Below, one piece after another: positions 22,061 through 31,580 of a DNA stretch of 64,000 bases. The DNA lies in the NCBI RefSeq assembly GCF_030209475.1, contig NZ_JARVRW010000001.1:413656-477655 (forward strand). Direction: 5' to 3'. A program made the translations under genes and the position numbers. Origin of the DNA: Microbacterium sp. lyk4-40-TSB-66. GTDB taxonomy: Bacteria > Actinomycetota > Actinomycetes > Actinomycetales > Microbacteriaceae. The first letter of the stretch is position 1. The number at the start of each line of letters is the position of its first letter. The notes under the pieces are model-generated. The model was not told the DNA's origin, ran no database searches, and was given only the letters and a program-made list of their open reading frames with translations.

Positions 22061-23052
22061 GCGCCCCACCGGAGGCCCGGGGTGACGACGGGCGCGTCCC
22101 ACAGCCGCACCATCTCGTCATCGGCCTTGACGACCGTGAGCGAGGCGCCGGCCATGTCGAGGCTCGTGATGTAGTCGCCGACGAGCACCCGCTCCACCTC
22201 GACGCCGGCCTCCGCCAGCAGCGGGGCGATCTCGCCGTACAGCAGGTACTGCTCGATCAGCGGCGTTCCGCCCAGGCCCGACAGCAGCACGATCGCCCGG
22301 CCCACCGGCTCGCCGAAGTCGTGCACGATCGGGTCGACCATCAGCTTCGCGATCTCATGAGCGGATGCCAGCTTCACCCGCGAGCGACCGGGTTCACCGT
22401 GGATGCCGACCCCGACCTCCATCTCGTCGTCGGGGAGCTCGAAGGTGGGGCGGCCCGCGGCGGGGACGGTGCAGCTGGTCAGAGCGACGCCCATCGACCG
22501 GCCCGCGGCCGACACGCGGCGCGCGAGCTCGGCGACGGCGGCGAGATCGGCCCCCTCCTCCGCCAGCGCGCCGACGATCTTCTCCAGGATGACCGTGGTG
22601 CCGGTGCCGCGGCGTCCGGCGGTCCAGGTGGAGTCCGTGACGGCGACGTCGTCGGCGACCACGACCGACTCGACCTGCACGCCTTCGGCGGCGGCGAGCT
22701 CGGCGGCCATCTCGAAGTTGAGCACGTCGCCGGTGTAGTTCTTCACGATGTGCAGCACGCCGGCTCCGGAATCGACCGCCTGCGTCGCCGCGAGCACCTG
22801 GTCGGGCGTGGGAGACGTGAACACCTCACCAGCGGCGGCGGCGTCGAGCATGCCCCGTCCCACGAACCCGCCGTGCAGCGGCTCGTGTCCCGAGCCTCCG
22901 CCCGACACCAGCGCGACCTTCCCCGCGCGCGTCGGCTCCGCGCGCGAGATGACGCGGTTCTCGGCATCCACCCTCAGCTGGGGATAGGCGGCTTCGATTC
23001 CCCGCAGGGCTTCGGCCAGTACGTTGCCCGGGTCGTTCACGAACTTCTTCAC
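22057..23052 (-). CDS. dhaK: Dihydroxyacetone kinase substrate-binding subunit
   Basis: A 331-residue DhaK subunit, which binds dihydroxyacetone as a hemiaminal on a histidine. The glycine-rich substrate loop SGGGSGHEPLHGGFVG lies near residue 49 and the catalytic His is in VGVGIHGEPGRSRVKL. First gene of the minus-strand operon dhaK-dhaL-dhaM. GTG is chosen because GAGGAGG lies directly upstream; the frame stays open further but without another ribosome site. Together with GlpF/GlpK/GlpD it gives two routes to DHAP. Confidence 0.94.
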   Translation of the reverse strand: MKKFVNDPGNVLAEALRGIEAAYPQLRVDAENRVISRAEPTRAGKVALVSGGGSGHEPLHGGFVGRGMLDAAAAGEVFTSPTPDQVLAATQAVDSGAGVLHIVKNYTGDVLNFEMAAELAAAEGVQVESVVVADDVAVTDSTWTAGRRGTGTTVILEKIVGALAEEGADLAAVAELARRVSAAGRSMGVALTSCTVPAAGRPTFELPDDEMEVGVGIHGEPGRSRVKLASAHEIAKLMVDPIVHDFGEPVGRAIVLLSGLGGTPLIEQYLLYGEIAPLLAEAGVEVERVLVGDYITSLDMAGASLTVVKADDEMVRLWDAPVVTPGLRWGA

Positions 23053-23145
23053 GGTGCCTCCTCGTCGTGGCGTCGACGGAGCGAGCCGTCGCACACCCGA
23101 CGATGCTCGTCGGCCGGCGTCGCGTCAAGGGTGCGCGGCGCCCGG

Positions 23146-23895
23146 TCAGAGGCGTTCGTGCGGAAGGACCTGCTTGATGCGCTCGATCGGATTCTGAGCG
23201 GGGGCCTCGTTGTAGGCGCCCGCCAATTCCTGCTCGCTGAGGGCGTGGATCGCGGCCATGATCTCATCGGTCGCGCCGCGACGGGCGCGACCCGACGACG
23301 CGGGGCCATGAGGGGAAAGATCGAGCGGCGTGCCGAAGCGCACCGTGATGCGCGGCTTCGTGCTCGGGAACTTCGCACCGACGGGCATGACCGCATCCGT
23401 CCCGATCAGACCCACGGGGACGACCGGCGCGCCGGTCTGCAGCGCCAGGAAGGCGACGCCGGTGCGGCCCTTGTAGAGCCGACCGTCGAGCGAGCGCGTG
23501 CCCTCGGGGTAGAGCGCCACCGCGCGCCCGTCCTCGAGCAGGGCACGCTGCTGGTCGAGCGCCTCGAGGGCTTTCTGACCCGCTCCGCGTTCGACACCGA
23601 TCGCGCCGATCGCGGAGAAGAACTGCCTCGACGCCCACTTCTCGAAGTACGCCGCCTTCGCCATGAAGTGCACCGGCCGGGGGGCGGCCACCGGGATCGC
23701 GATCGAATCGATGAACGACAGGTGATTGCTCGCGAAGATGACGGGACCCGTGCGCGGGACGTTCTCGCGGCCCTCCACACGGGGCCGGTAGACGGCACGG
23801 GCCAGGGGCGCGATGAGGGAACGTCCGAGAAGGTAGGTGGCGCCCATCTGCTGCGGCCGGGCTGCGGGGGGTTCGGCGGGCAGGTCGGAACTCAC
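23146..23895 (-). CDS. 1-acyl-sn-glycerol-3-phosphate acyltransferase (PlsC type)
   Basis: A 249-residue acyltransferase that makes phosphatidic acid from lysophosphatidic acid at the inner face of the membrane. The catalytic NHLSFIDSI (HX4D) motif is near residue 57, the phosphate-binding YPEGTRSLDG near residue 132, and AAYFEKW and VGLIGTDAVMP are also typical. A TAATCT box on the minus strand (23902-23907) ends exactly six bases before the GTG start, so a leaderless transcript is likely. Genomes of this group often carry several paralogues, hence no gene symbol. Confidence 0.88.
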   Translation of the reverse strand: MSSDLPAEPPAARPQQMGATYLLGRSLIAPLARAVYRPRVEGRENVPRTGPVIFASNHLSFIDSIAIPVAAPRPVHFMAKAAYFEKWASRQFFSAIGAIGVERGAGQKALEALDQQRALLEDGRAVALYPEGTRSLDGRLYKGRTGVAFLALQTGAPVVPVGLIGTDAVMPVGAKFPSTKPRITVRFGTPLDLSPHGPASSGRARRGATDEIMAAIHALSEQELAGAYNEAPAQNPIERIKQVLPHERL

Positions 23896-24006
23896 CCGAC
23901 GAGATTACTCGCCGCCGCATACCCGCGCGCGCATGAGGACTCCCAGCCGCGACCAAGCGGAATACGCAAAGATGGAGACTTCCCCGCTCCCTTCGAGAGG
24001 TCTCCC

Positions 24007-24975
24007 GTGCGCTTCCGCCCGTTCGCTTCCCTGTCCGTCGCCGCCGTCGCGGCGCTGCTGCTGGCGGGGTGCGCCGGTTCACCCGACCAGGCGCAGACCC
24101 CGGATGCCACGAACGGGACGGCCGACGCCGGGCAGTGCCAGGCTCCCCTCACCGAGGCCCCCGCGCCCGAGGGACTCACCGTCGCGGGCGACTTCCAGTC
24201 GAAGGTCGAAGTGACCCTCCCCGACGCCTACGCCCCGTCCGAGCTGCAGCGCACCACCCTGATCGAGGGCTCCGGCGAGCAGGTGCAGGCCGGAGACGTG
24301 CTCAAGGCCAACTTCACCCTGGTCGACGCGGCGAGCGGCGCCGTCCAGCTGCAGTCGATCGAGTCGTCGCCCGACGGTATGGACACGCTCATCTCGTCGC
24401 AGCAGATCTTCGGCGCCTCGCTCCAATGCGCGACCATCGGCTCGCGCACGGTGTCGTCCTTCCCGGCGGGAGCCCTCGGTGAAGGCTCGCCCGCGTTCGT
24501 GCTCATCGCCGACGCCATCGCGGAACTGCCCACGCGCGCCGAAGGCGCCGAGGTCGCCCCCGTCGAGGGCATGCCGACCGTGACCCTCGCCGACGACGGC
24601 GCGCCCACCATCACCGTCCCCGGCACGCCCGCCCCCGCCGAGACGCGCATCGAGAACCTGCGGAAGGGCACCGGCGACGTGGTCAACCCGGGCGACACGG
24701 TCATCGTGCAGTACACCGGCGTCCTCTACGACGGCGGCACCGTGTTCGACTCCAGCTGGGACCGTGGCGCGCCGGCGCAGTTCGCGACGACGGGCGTCGT
24801 GCCCGGGTTCAAGAAAGCCCTCGAGGGGCAGACGGTCGGTTCGCAGGTCGTCGCGGTGATCCCCGCCGTCGACGGCTACGGCGACCAGGCGTCGGGATCG
24901 ATCCCGGCGAACTCGGCCCTCGTCTTCGTCGTCGACATCCTCGGCGTGCAGCACGCCCCCGAGGGCGCTCAGTAG
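24007..24975 (+). CDS. FKBP-type peptidyl-prolyl isomerase lipoprotein
   Basis: A 322-residue secreted lipoprotein. The signal peptide ends in the lipobox LLAGC (Cys 22). The C-terminal domain (about 225-317) is a canonical FKBP fold: GDTVIVQYTGVLYDGGTVFD, VVPGFKKALEGQTVGSQV and VDGYG are all present. The N-terminal half (about 55-170) looks like a second, degenerate FKBP domain (SGEQVQAGDVLKANFTLVD) lacking the aromatic active-site residues. The role is folding of exported proteins. GTG follows GAGAGG. Its stop codon TAG is part of the TAGGCT box that drives dxr. Confidence 0.9.
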   Translation: MRFRPFASLSVAAVAALLLAGCAGSPDQAQTPDATNGTADAGQCQAPLTEAPAPEGLTVAGDFQSKVEVTLPDAYAPSELQRTTLIEGSGEQVQAGDVLKANFTLVDAASGAVQLQSIESSPDGMDTLISSQQIFGASLQCATIGSRTVSSFPAGALGEGSPAFVLIADAIAELPTRAEGAEVAPVEGMPTVTLADDGAPTITVPGTPAPAETRIENLRKGTGDVVNPGDTVIVQYTGVLYDGGTVFDSSWDRGAPAQFATTGVVPGFKKALEGQTVGSQVVAVIPAVDGYGDQASGSIPANSALVFVVDILGVQHAPEGAQ

Positions 24976-24984
24976 GCTGACGGC

Positions 24985-26067
24985 ATGCGCCGCGTCCTCA
25001 TCCTCGGTTCCACCGGTTCGATCGGGACGCAGGCGCTCGACGTCATCCGTGCCAACCCCGACCGCTTCGACGTGGTCGGGTTGGCCGCCGGTCGCGACCG
25101 CGCCGGCGTCGAGGCCCAGGCCGCGGCGTTCGGCGTCGAGCACCTCGCGCTCGGCGCCGTCGAGGCGGAGCAGCTGGTGCGCGAGGTCGAGGCGGACGTG
25201 GTGCTCAACGGCATCACCGGTTCCGTGGGGCTCGGTCCCACGATCGCCGCGCTCGAGGAGGGGCGCACGCTCGCCCTGGCCAACAAGGAGTCGCTGATCG
25301 TCGGCGGCGACCTCGTCACCGCGCTCGCCGCTCCCGGCCAGATCGTGCCCGTCGATTCCGAGCACTCCGCCATCGCGCAAGCGCTGCGCGCGGGGGAGCA
25401 GCACGAGGTGCGCCGGCTGGTGCTGACGGCATCCGGTGGCCCCTTCCGCGGTCGTTCGCGAGACCAGCTCCTCGACGTCACCCCCGTGCAGGCGCTCGCA
25501 CACCCGACGTGGGACATGGGTCGCGTCGTCACGACCAACTCGGCGACCCTGGTGAACAAGGGCCTCGAGGTGATCGAGGCGCACCTGCTGTTCGACGTCG
25601 CCTACGACCGCATCGACGTCACGGTGCACCCGCAGTCGATCGTGCACTCGATGGTCGAGTTCGTCGACGGGTCGACCATCGCGCAGGCTTCGCCGCCCGA
25701 CATGCGCCTGCCCATCTCGCTCGGCCTCGACTGGCCGCACCGCATCGGGGGCGTCGGCGCCCCGCTCGACTGGACGCGGGCCTCGCAGTGGACGTTCGAA
25801 CCGCTCGACGAGGAGGCCTTCGGGTCTGTCGCGCTCGCGAAGCGCGTCGGCCGCGCGGGAGCGACCTTCCCCGCGGTGTTCAACGCCGCGAACGAGCAGG
25901 CCGTCGATGCATTCCACGAGGGACGCCTCGGCTTCCTCGACATCGTCGAGCTCATCGAGCGGGTCGTCGACCGGCACGAGGCCCCGGCGGCGCTCACGCG
26001 CGAGTCCCTCGCCGAGGCCGAGGCATGGGCGCGCCGCACGGCCGACGAGATCATCAGCGCGCGCTGA
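24985..26067 (+). CDS. dxr: 1-deoxy-D-xylulose-5-phosphate reductoisomerase
   Basis: A 360-residue enzyme converting DXP to 2-C-methyl-D-erythritol 4-phosphate with NADPH, the committed step of the MEP isoprenoid pathway. NADPH-binding [14 protein letters not shown] starts the protein; [10 protein letters not shown] and the metal-binding [11 protein letters not shown] follow, then ASGGPFRG and [11 protein letters not shown]. Length is slightly short of the usual 385-400. TAGGCT (24973-24978) ends exactly six bases before the ATG, pointing to a leaderless transcript. ispG, another MEP gene, lies 5.6 kb downstream. Confidence 0.95.
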   Translation: MRRVLILGSTGSIGTQALDVIRANPDRFDVVGLAAGRDRAGVEAQAAAFGVEHLALGAVEAEQLVREVEADVVLNGITGSVGLGPTIAALEEGRTLALANKESLIVGGDLVTALAAPGQIVPVDSEHSAIAQALRAGEQHEVRRLVLTASGGPFRGRSRDQLLDVTPVQALAHPTWDMGRVVTTNSATLVNKGLEVIEAHLLFDVAYDRIDVTVHPQSIVHSMVEFVDGSTIAQASPPDMRLPISLGLDWPHRIGGVGAPLDWTRASQWTFEPLDEEAFGSVALAKRVGRAGATFPAVFNAANEQAVDAFHEGRLGFLDIVELIERVVDRHEAPAALTRESLAEAEAWARRTADEIISAR

Positions 26068-26076
26068 CCCGGGTGG

Positions 26077-26218
26077 CTTCGACAGGCTCAGCCCCCTCGC
26101 GTCTGCGGGAGGTCCCTGAGCCGGGCGTGCGGTCCCCCTCGCGTCCGTGGGAGGTCCCTGAGCCTGTCGAAGGGATCGGGCGTGCGGTGATCCCGATGGC
26201 TTCGACAGGCTCAGCCCC
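26077..26218. repeat. Cluster of CTTCGACAGGCTCAG repeats, dxr-murE gap
   Basis: Copies of CTTCGACAGGCTCAG lie at 26077-26091 (plus), 26156-26174 (minus, as CCCTGAGCCTGTCGAAGGG) and 26199-26213 (plus). Between them two copies of a roughly 54-bp unit beginning CCCCTCGCGTC and ending GTGCGGT are arranged in tandem. The paired opposite copies could form a hairpin. Very similar short intergenic repeats are known in many bacteria; a second cluster is at 29367-29477. Confidence 0.8.
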
Positions 26219-26248
26219 CTCGCGACCGGGCCCCGCGCTGCGCTCTCC

Positions 26249-27916
26249 TCAGGCGGGGAAGTCGACCGGGCGCTCGGGGTCGGACGACGGGGTGCTGTCG
26301 GCCGGGTAGGGCACCGGCCACTGCGGGTCGAGTACGGGCCAGCCGGCGGCGCGGAGGGCACGACGCGAGAGCTCCCGTGCCGAGTACGGAGTGCGCACGC
26401 CGCGGATGTCGCGGTAGTCCTGATGGCCTGGACCTGCCCAGAGGATCGCGTCGCCCGGGCCGACGAGCTTCACGGCCTCCAGGATCGCGCGCTCCGGCGG
26501 GGTGAACTCGAGGATCTCGGCGTCGGGGCGGGCCCGACGTGCCCCCTCGACGAGCACCGAACGGATGGCATCCGGATTCTCGTGCCGCGGGTGGTGGTCG
26601 GTGACGATGAGGATGTCGCTGCCGCGAACGGCGGTCCGGCCCATGTCGAGGCGCTTGGTGGCGTCGCGATCGCCGTCGGCGCCGAAGACCATCACCACCG
26701 AGCCGGGGGTCACCCGGCGGACGGCGGCCAGCGTCTTCTCGAACGCGTCGGGGGAGTGGCCGAAGTCGACGTAGACCGCCGGCCCGTCTGCACCCGACAC
26801 GAGCTGCGTGCGTCCGGGCAGCGAGGCGTCGATGCGACCACCGTCGAGCGTCTGCACGAGACGCTCCCAGGCGTATCCGGTCTCGAGCAGCATGACGATC
26901 GCGAGACCCGCGTTGGCGGCCATGTGCCGGCCGATGACGGGCACCACGGTGGTCAGGCTCCGGCCGTCGCGCGAGCGGAGGGTGAACTCGGTGCCCTCCT
27001 GGCGCTCGTCGACGATGTCGACCGTCCAGTCCGCGTCGACCGCCGGGTCCTCGGCGATCGCCGGGGTGACGATCGTGACGACGGGGATCTCGGCGCGGGC
27101 GGCGATCTCAGCGCCCGCCGAGGAGTCGAGGCAGACCACGCCCCGGCGCGATCGATCCGGACGGAACAGCGGGAGTTTCGCCTCGAAGTACTCGCCCATG
27201 TCGGCGTAATCGTCGAGGTGGTCGTGGGTCAGGTTGGTGAATCCCGCGACGTCGAACACGAGCCCGTCGACGCGGTGGCGGGTGAGGGCCTGGGCGCTCA
27301 CCTCGACGGCGACGGCCTCGACGCCGCGCTCGCGCATGAGGGCGAGGAGGGCGTGGAACTCGGATGCCTCGGGCGTGGTCAGACGCGAGACGATGACCTC
27401 GCCGGCGATGTGGCGCTCGGCCGTCGACGACAGGCCTGTCACGACGCCGAGCTGGCCGAGGATCCCCTCGAGCAGGTGCGACACGCTCGTCTTGCCGTTG
27501 GTGCCGGTCGTGGCGAGCAGCTGCGGCAGGTCGTCGCCGGCGCCGGTGCCGTACACCCACGCCGACAGGTCGCCCAGCAGCGCCCGGGGGTCGTCGACGA
27601 CCACGATCGGAAGACCGGTGGATGCCGCGATGTCGGCCCCGTCGGCGTCGGTGATGACGGCGACCGCACCGCGTTCGGCGGCGGTCGCGGCGAAATCGGC
27701 CCCGTGCCGGTTGACGCCGCGGATGGCGACGAAGGCCTCGCCCGCGCGGAGATCGGCGGTGGCGAGGGTGATGCCGGTCAGGGTCGTCCCCTCCACGTCA
27801 CCGACGGTGCGTACGCCGAAGCGTCGGGCGAGTTCCGCGAGGTCGCGGTGGGGCGGTCGCTCCGGCCGGAGCACGGGCGGGAGGTTCGAGGGCGCGTCGG
27901 TCGGCATCCCGTCCAT
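26249..27916 (-). CDS. murE: MurE-type UDP-N-acetylmuramoyl-tripeptide synthetase
   Basis: A 555-residue Mur ligase adding the third stem-peptide residue to UDP-MurNAc-L-Ala-D-Glu. The ATP loop TTGTNGKTSVSHLLEG is near residue 150, FTNLTHDHLDDYADM near 235, and the C-terminal domain carries GADGDRDATKR. At the position where DAP-specific enzymes have DNPR, this protein reads VTDHHPRHENPD, so DN is replaced by HH. The added amino acid is therefore unlikely to be predicted by the standard rule. ATG 27916 is used; an in-frame ATG at 27907 is equally possible. It lies away from the usual division cluster, divergent from the site-2 protease. Confidence 0.9.
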   Translation of the reverse strand: MDGMPTDAPSNLPPVLRPERPPHRDLAELARRFGVRTVGDVEGTTLTGITLATADLRAGEAFVAIRGVNRHGADFAATAAERGAVAVITDADGADIAASTGLPIVVVDDPRALLGDLSAWVYGTGAGDDLPQLLATTGTNGKTSVSHLLEGILGQLGVVTGLSSTAERHIAGEVIVSRLTTPEASEFHALLALMRERGVEAVAVEVSAQALTRHRVDGLVFDVAGFTNLTHDHLDDYADMGEYFEAKLPLFRPDRSRRGVVCLDSSAGAEIAARAEIPVVTIVTPAIAEDPAVDADWTVDIVDERQEGTEFTLRSRDGRSLTTVVPVIGRHMAANAGLAIVMLLETGYAWERLVQTLDGGRIDASLPGRTQLVSGADGPAVYVDFGHSPDAFEKTLAAVRRVTPGSVVMVFGADGDRDATKRLDMGRTAVRGSDILIVTDHHPRHENPDAIRSVLVEGARRARPDAEILEFTPPERAILEAVKLVGPGDAILWAGPGHQDYRDIRGVRTPYSARELSRRALRAAGWPVLDPQWPVPYPADSTPSSDPERPVDFPA

Positions 27917-27994
27917 TGTCTCATCCGGCGCCGCACAGACACCGCATCGCAGTCGCACGGGCGGTTCAAAGCCGAGCGGCGGTATCGTCGCCGG

Positions 27995-29308
27995 GTGACC
28001 GCGATCGCCTTCCTCATCGGCGTGCTCGTGCTCGTGATCGGCTTGGCCGTCTCGATCGCCTTGCACGAGGTCGGGCATCTGCTGCCCGCGAAGCTCTTCG
28101 GCGTGCGCGTCGGCCAGTACATGATCGGGTTCGGCCCCACCCTGTGGTCCAAGCGCGTGGGCGAGACCGAGTACGGATTCAAACTCCTGCCGCTCGGTGG
28201 TTTCATCTCGATGGCGGGCATGTACCCGCCCGCCCCCGAGGGGGAGGAACCGACGAGACGGCGCTCGCGTTTCTTCGCCACGATGGTGCAGGACGCCCGC
28301 GACGCCAACGCCGAAACCCTGGTCGGCGATGATCGCGTCTTCTACAAGCTGCCGGTGTGGAAACGCGTCGTCGTCATGCTCGGTGGCCCGGTCATGAACC
28401 TGCTGCTCGCCCTCGTCCTCTCGGCCGTCGCCGTCAGCGGCATCGGCATCGCGACCAGCACCACGACCGTCGCGTCGGTGTCGCAGTGCGTCATCCCCGC
28501 CAGCGAGGACCGTACCGACTGCACCTCGGCCGACCCGGTCGCGCCCGCCGCGGACGCCGGTATCCAACCGGGCGACGTCGTCGTATCGGTGGACGGTCGC
28601 GCGGTGTCGACCTTCGCCGAGGCGGCCGCCATCATCCAGGACGCCCCCGGTCAGGCGCTGCCGGTCGTGATCGAGCGCGACGGAGCCACGCAGACCGTCA
28701 CCGTCACGCCCGAGCGCACCGACCGCGCCGTCACCGACGCGCAGGGGCAGCCGGTACGGGATGCCGCCGGAGCGATCGAGTACGAGAGCGTCGGCTTCGC
28801 GGGGCTCCGCGCTCAGCAGGCTCTCGTGCCCCAGCCGATCTGGGTGGGTCCCGAGGCGACGATCCAGCAGGTGGGTGCCGTCGCGCAGATCATGACGCAG
28901 CTCCCGGTGCGCATCTACGACACCGCCGCCGATCTCGTCACCGGTCAGCCACGCGACCCCAACGGACCGCTCAGTGTCGTGGGCGCCGGCCGCCTCGCGG
29001 GCGAATACGCCGCTGTCGACGCGCCGATCCTCGCGCGCGTGCAGTCGATCATCGGGCTGCTGGCCGCGCTGAACATCGCGCTCTTCGTCTTCAACCTCAT
29101 CCCGTTGCTCCCGCTGGACGGCGGACACGTCGTGGTCGCCCTGTGGGACGGCCTGAAGCGCTGGATCGCGCGTCTGCGCGGGAAGGTCGCGCGTCCGGTG
29201 GATGCCACCAAGCTCGTGCCCGTGACCTTCGTCGTCGTCGTGCTGCTCATCGGCATGGGCGGCGTGCTGTTCCTCGCCGACGTCTTCAACCCGGTGCAGC
29301 TGCTCTAG
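27995..29308 (+). CDS. Site-2 intramembrane metalloprotease (RseP/Rip1 family)
   Basis: A 437-residue M50B protease. The zinc motif HEVGH is in the first helix (IALHEVGHLLPAKLFGVRVG, near residue 24) and the third ligand is in the last core helix (LIPLLPLDGGHVVVALWD). A PDZ domain lies around residues 180-250 (DAGIQPGDVVVSVDGRAV). The family cleaves membrane-bound anti-sigma factors and signal-peptide remnants; the M. tuberculosis homologue Rip1 also sits between dxr and ispG. A TATCGT box (27983-27988) ends exactly six bases before the GTG, indicating a leaderless transcript. Confidence 0.93.
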   Translation: MTAIAFLIGVLVLVIGLAVSIALHEVGHLLPAKLFGVRVGQYMIGFGPTLWSKRVGETEYGFKLLPLGGFISMAGMYPPAPEGEEPTRRRSRFFATMVQDARDANAETLVGDDRVFYKLPVWKRVVVMLGGPVMNLLLALVLSAVAVSGIGIATSTTTVASVSQCVIPASEDRTDCTSADPVAPAADAGIQPGDVVVSVDGRAVSTFAEAAAIIQDAPGQALPVVIERDGATQTVTVTPERTDRAVTDAQGQPVRDAAGAIEYESVGFAGLRAQQALVPQPIWVGPEATIQQVGAVAQIMTQLPVRIYDTAADLVTGQPRDPNGPLSVVGAGRLAGEYAAVDAPILARVQSIIGLLAALNIALFVFNLIPLLPLDGGHVVVALWDGLKRWIARLRGKVARPVDATKLVPVTFVVVVLLIGMGGVLFLADVFNPVQLL

Positions 29309-29366
29309 TCGCGCCGGGGGTCCCCAGGCCCCGGCGAAGGGTGCGTGAGCGCTGCCGGGGGCGGGG

Positions 29367-29477
29367 GCTTCGACAGGCTCAGCCACCGTCGCTGAGATAC
29401 CGGCGTCGGGGTCGGGTGCGGGGGCTTCGACAGGCTCAGCCACTGGGGATCGACAGGTCCTGAGCGTGTCGAAGGGT
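29367..29477. repeat. Second cluster of CTTCGACAGGCTCAG repeats
   Basis: Two plus-strand copies of GGGGCTTCGACAGGCTCAG (near 29367 and 29421) are followed by an inverted, slightly diverged copy CCTGAGCGTGTCGAAGGG (29459-29476). It fills the gap between the site-2 protease and trpEG and mirrors the cluster at 26077-26218, so the murE-protease pair is bracketed by the same repeat. Confidence 0.78.
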
Positions 29478-29484
29478 CCGGGCG

Positions 29485-31437
29485 TCACAGCACGTGGGCG
29501 ATCAGCCGCTCCAGGGTGCGCATACCGTCGCGCGACAGGATCGACTCGAGGTGCCCCTGCACGCTGGCGAAGCCCGGCCCGCGCAGGGCGTAGACGTCGC
29601 CGGTCACGGGGTCGGCCGCGACGTCGATGTCGAGGTGAGTCACGACGTCGCCTCCGCCGTACGTCATGCCGCGGCGGTCGCCGGGGTGAACCCGAGCGGT
29701 GAAGGTGTTGTAGAACCCGATCGAGGCGTCCTCGCCGAACAGGTCGACGCTCTTCTGCAGTCCCTGGTGGGGGCGGTCGAGCGGCATGAGTTCGATGCCG
29801 AGCGAATCGGCCAGGATCTGGTGACTCAGGCACACCGCGAGCAGGGGATCGCGACGAGCGGTCCGGCGTCCGACGACGTGCTGCATGGCCTGCATGCGCG
29901 GGGTCGCATCGCGCGGGTCGCCGGGACCCGGCCCTGAGACGACGAGGTCGGCGGCGTCGATCTCGGCATCCGTCACCTCCGACCAGTGCACGATGCGGGT
30001 GTCCAAGCCGAGGTGGCGCAGCTGATGCGCGAGCATCGTGGTGAAACGGTCCTCGGCGTCCACCACGAGCGCCGTGCGGCCGGCGAAGGGTCCGGATCCG
30101 TCGGGGTCCTGCGGGTTCATCCAGAACGGTGCGAGTCGGTCGTTCCGCGAAGCCAGCAGCTCGGCGATCGCGGGATCCTCGCCCAGCGGACGGCGGGGCG
30201 CCACGGGCGCGTCGGGGTCGGCGTCGGCGGGTGCAGCCGGGGCGGGCGCGACCGGCGCGCTGTCGCGGGGGATCGCCCCGATCGCGCCGAGCACTCCTGC
30301 GGCCTTGCCGTGGGTCTCGCCGACCTCGCCGTAGGGGTCGGAGTGTCGAACGAGCGTCGCGCCGACCGGCACGCGCAGGCGTCCGTCGACGAGATACGCG
30401 GTGCGGATGAGGATCGGTGCGTCGAGGTCGTGCGTGGGGCCCTCGGTCGCCCCGTTCGGGGTGAACAGCGCGGCGACGCCGGAGTAGTAGCCGCGCGGCG
30501 CGGATTCGTGGCGGGCGATGACCGTGCACGCGTTCTGCATGGGGGAGCCGGTGACGGTGGGCGCGAACATCGTCTCGCGCAGGATGTCGCGCGGGTCCAG
30601 GTCGCTGCGTCCGCGCAGCATGTACTCGGTGTGCGTGAGGCGCGACATCTCTTTGAGGTGGGGACCGGTGATGCGCCCGCCGTCGCTGCAGACGGCGCTC
30701 ATCATCTTCAGCTCCTCGTCGACGACCATGAAGAGCTCCTCGGTCTCTTTCGTCGAGCGCAGGAACTCCGCCAGCGTGTCGGCCGTCGCGCCGCCCGCGG
30801 GGTGACGGAAGGTGCCCGAGATGGGGTTCATCGTGACGATGCCGTCCTTGGCGCTGACATGCGCCTCCGGGCTCGCACCGACCGCGATGTGCCCGTCGGT
30901 GACGACGGCGAAGGTCCAGTACGCGCCCTTCTCGTGCTGGAGCAGCGCGCGGAACCACGTCAACGCGGCGAGGCGCGGGTCGGCGTCGACCCCGGCGACG
31001 AAATCGCGACGGATGACGAAGTTGGCGCCCTCGCCCCGACCGATCTCCTCGGCGATGACGCGACGGACGATGTCGGCGTACTCCTCGTCGGCGATGTCGA
31101 AACCGGCGTCCGCGAGGGGCACGGGGGAGGAGGGGAGGGATGCCATGGCCTCGGCACGCGGGACGGCGACCCGCTCGTCGATGACGAGGCAGCGCAGGGG
31201 GGCGGCGTCGTCGTGGCAGACGAAGCCGCGCTCGCGCACCTGGCGGTACGGCACGAGGGCGAGGATCTCGCGCGCGATGCCCTCGGCATCCGTCAAGGGG
31301 ATGTCGGCGAGCAGCTCGACGTCGACGACGTCACCGGTGAGCACCTCGACGGTCGCGCCGTCACGGGCGATCAGGGCGAAGGGGGCGGTGCCGCCGGCGA
31401 GGTCGCGGAGCAGGGAGGAGGGGTCGGGCCCGGTCAT
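29485..31437 (-). CDS. trpEG: Fused anthranilate synthase (TrpE-TrpG type)
   Basis: A 650-residue fusion. Residues 1 to about 430 are the chorismate-binding component ([39 protein letters not shown]-like [12 protein letters not shown]); residues 440-650 are a class I glutamine amidotransferase with nucleophile Cys in [16 protein letters not shown] and the His-Glu pair in QGHLESIL. It makes anthranilate from chorismate and glutamine. The fused layout also occurs in PhzE of phenazine pathways, and the N-terminus [15 protein letters not shown] resembles that group. The Trp-Trp leader upstream argues for tryptophan biosynthesis, as does the lack of other phenazine genes. ATG 31437 follows GGAAAG. 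Confidence 0.9.
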   Translation of the reverse strand: MTGPDPSSLLRDLAGGTAPFALIARDGATVEVLTGDVVDVELLADIPLTDAEGIAREILALVPYRQVRERGFVCHDDAAPLRCLVIDERVAVPRAEAMASLPSSPVPLADAGFDIADEEYADIVRRVIAEEIGRGEGANFVIRRDFVAGVDADPRLAALTWFRALLQHEKGAYWTFAVVTDGHIAVGASPEAHVSAKDGIVTMNPISGTFRHPAGGATADTLAEFLRSTKETEELFMVVDEELKMMSAVCSDGGRITGPHLKEMSRLTHTEYMLRGRSDLDPRDILRETMFAPTVTGSPMQNACTVIARHESAPRGYYSGVAALFTPNGATEGPTHDLDAPILIRTAYLVDGRLRVPVGATLVRHSDPYGEVGETHGKAAGVLGAIGAIPRDSAPVAPAPAAPADADPDAPVAPRRPLGEDPAIAELLASRNDRLAPFWMNPQDPDGSGPFAGRTALVVDAEDRFTTMLAHQLRHLGLDTRIVHWSEVTDAEIDAADLVVSGPGPGDPRDATPRMQAMQHVVGRRTARRDPLLAVCLSHQILADSLGIELMPLDRPHQGLQKSVDLFGEDASIGFYNTFTARVHPGDRRGMTYGGGDVVTHLDIDVAADPVTGDVYALRGPGFASVQGHLESILSRDGMRTLERLIAHVL

Positions 31438-31480
31438 CGAGAGTCTTTCCATCTGTGGAGGAGGGTCCAAAGCGGCCGCC

Positions 31481-31524
31481 GAAAACACGAAGACCGCCCG
31501 GGTTCCCCAGGGGGAGGGCGGTCT
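31481..31524 (-). terminator. trp attenuator terminator hairpin
   Basis: Read on the minus strand: AGACCGCCC, a sixteen-base loop, GGGCGGTCT, then TCGTGTTTTC. Lying between the leader peptide and trpEG, it is the 3:4 terminator. The alternative pairing is visible too: GGCGGT just after the leader stop can pair with ACCGCC of the terminator's first arm (2:3 antiterminator) or with the CACCG within the leader (1:2). Confidence 0.88.
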
Positions 31525-31544
31525 GTTGCATGCGTGCGCACCGC

Positions 31545-31580
31545 CTAGACGGTGGGCCACCAGGGTGTGTACGCGCGCAT
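31545..31580 (-). CDS. trpL: trp leader peptide ([11 protein letters not shown])
   Basis: An eleven-residue reading frame with tandem Trp codons at positions 7 and 8, ending in TAG. The stop falls in the loop of the small hairpin CACCG-TCTAG-GCGGTG. Ribosomes stalling on the two UGG codons when charged tRNA-Trp is scarce would free the antiterminator and allow trpEG expression. A TAGGTT box on the minus strand (31588-31593) ends seven bases before the ATG, so the leader transcript itself appears leaderless, with no ribosome site. It is too short for ordinary gene callers. Confidence 0.85.
   Translation of the reverse strand: MRAYTPWWPTV

Noticed and set aside
26249..30958. A very long minus-strand reading frame (over 1500 codons) continuing upstream of murE
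   Set aside because: Only the part after 27916 matches MurE. The rest is antisense to the site-2 protease and out of frame with trpEG; it is Arg/Asp/Gly-rich, as expected for unused frames in 70% GC DNA.
29485..31437. PhzE of a phenazine cluster
   Set aside because: The fused architecture fits, but no other phenazine genes are near, and the Trp-Trp attenuator indicates tryptophan biosynthesis.
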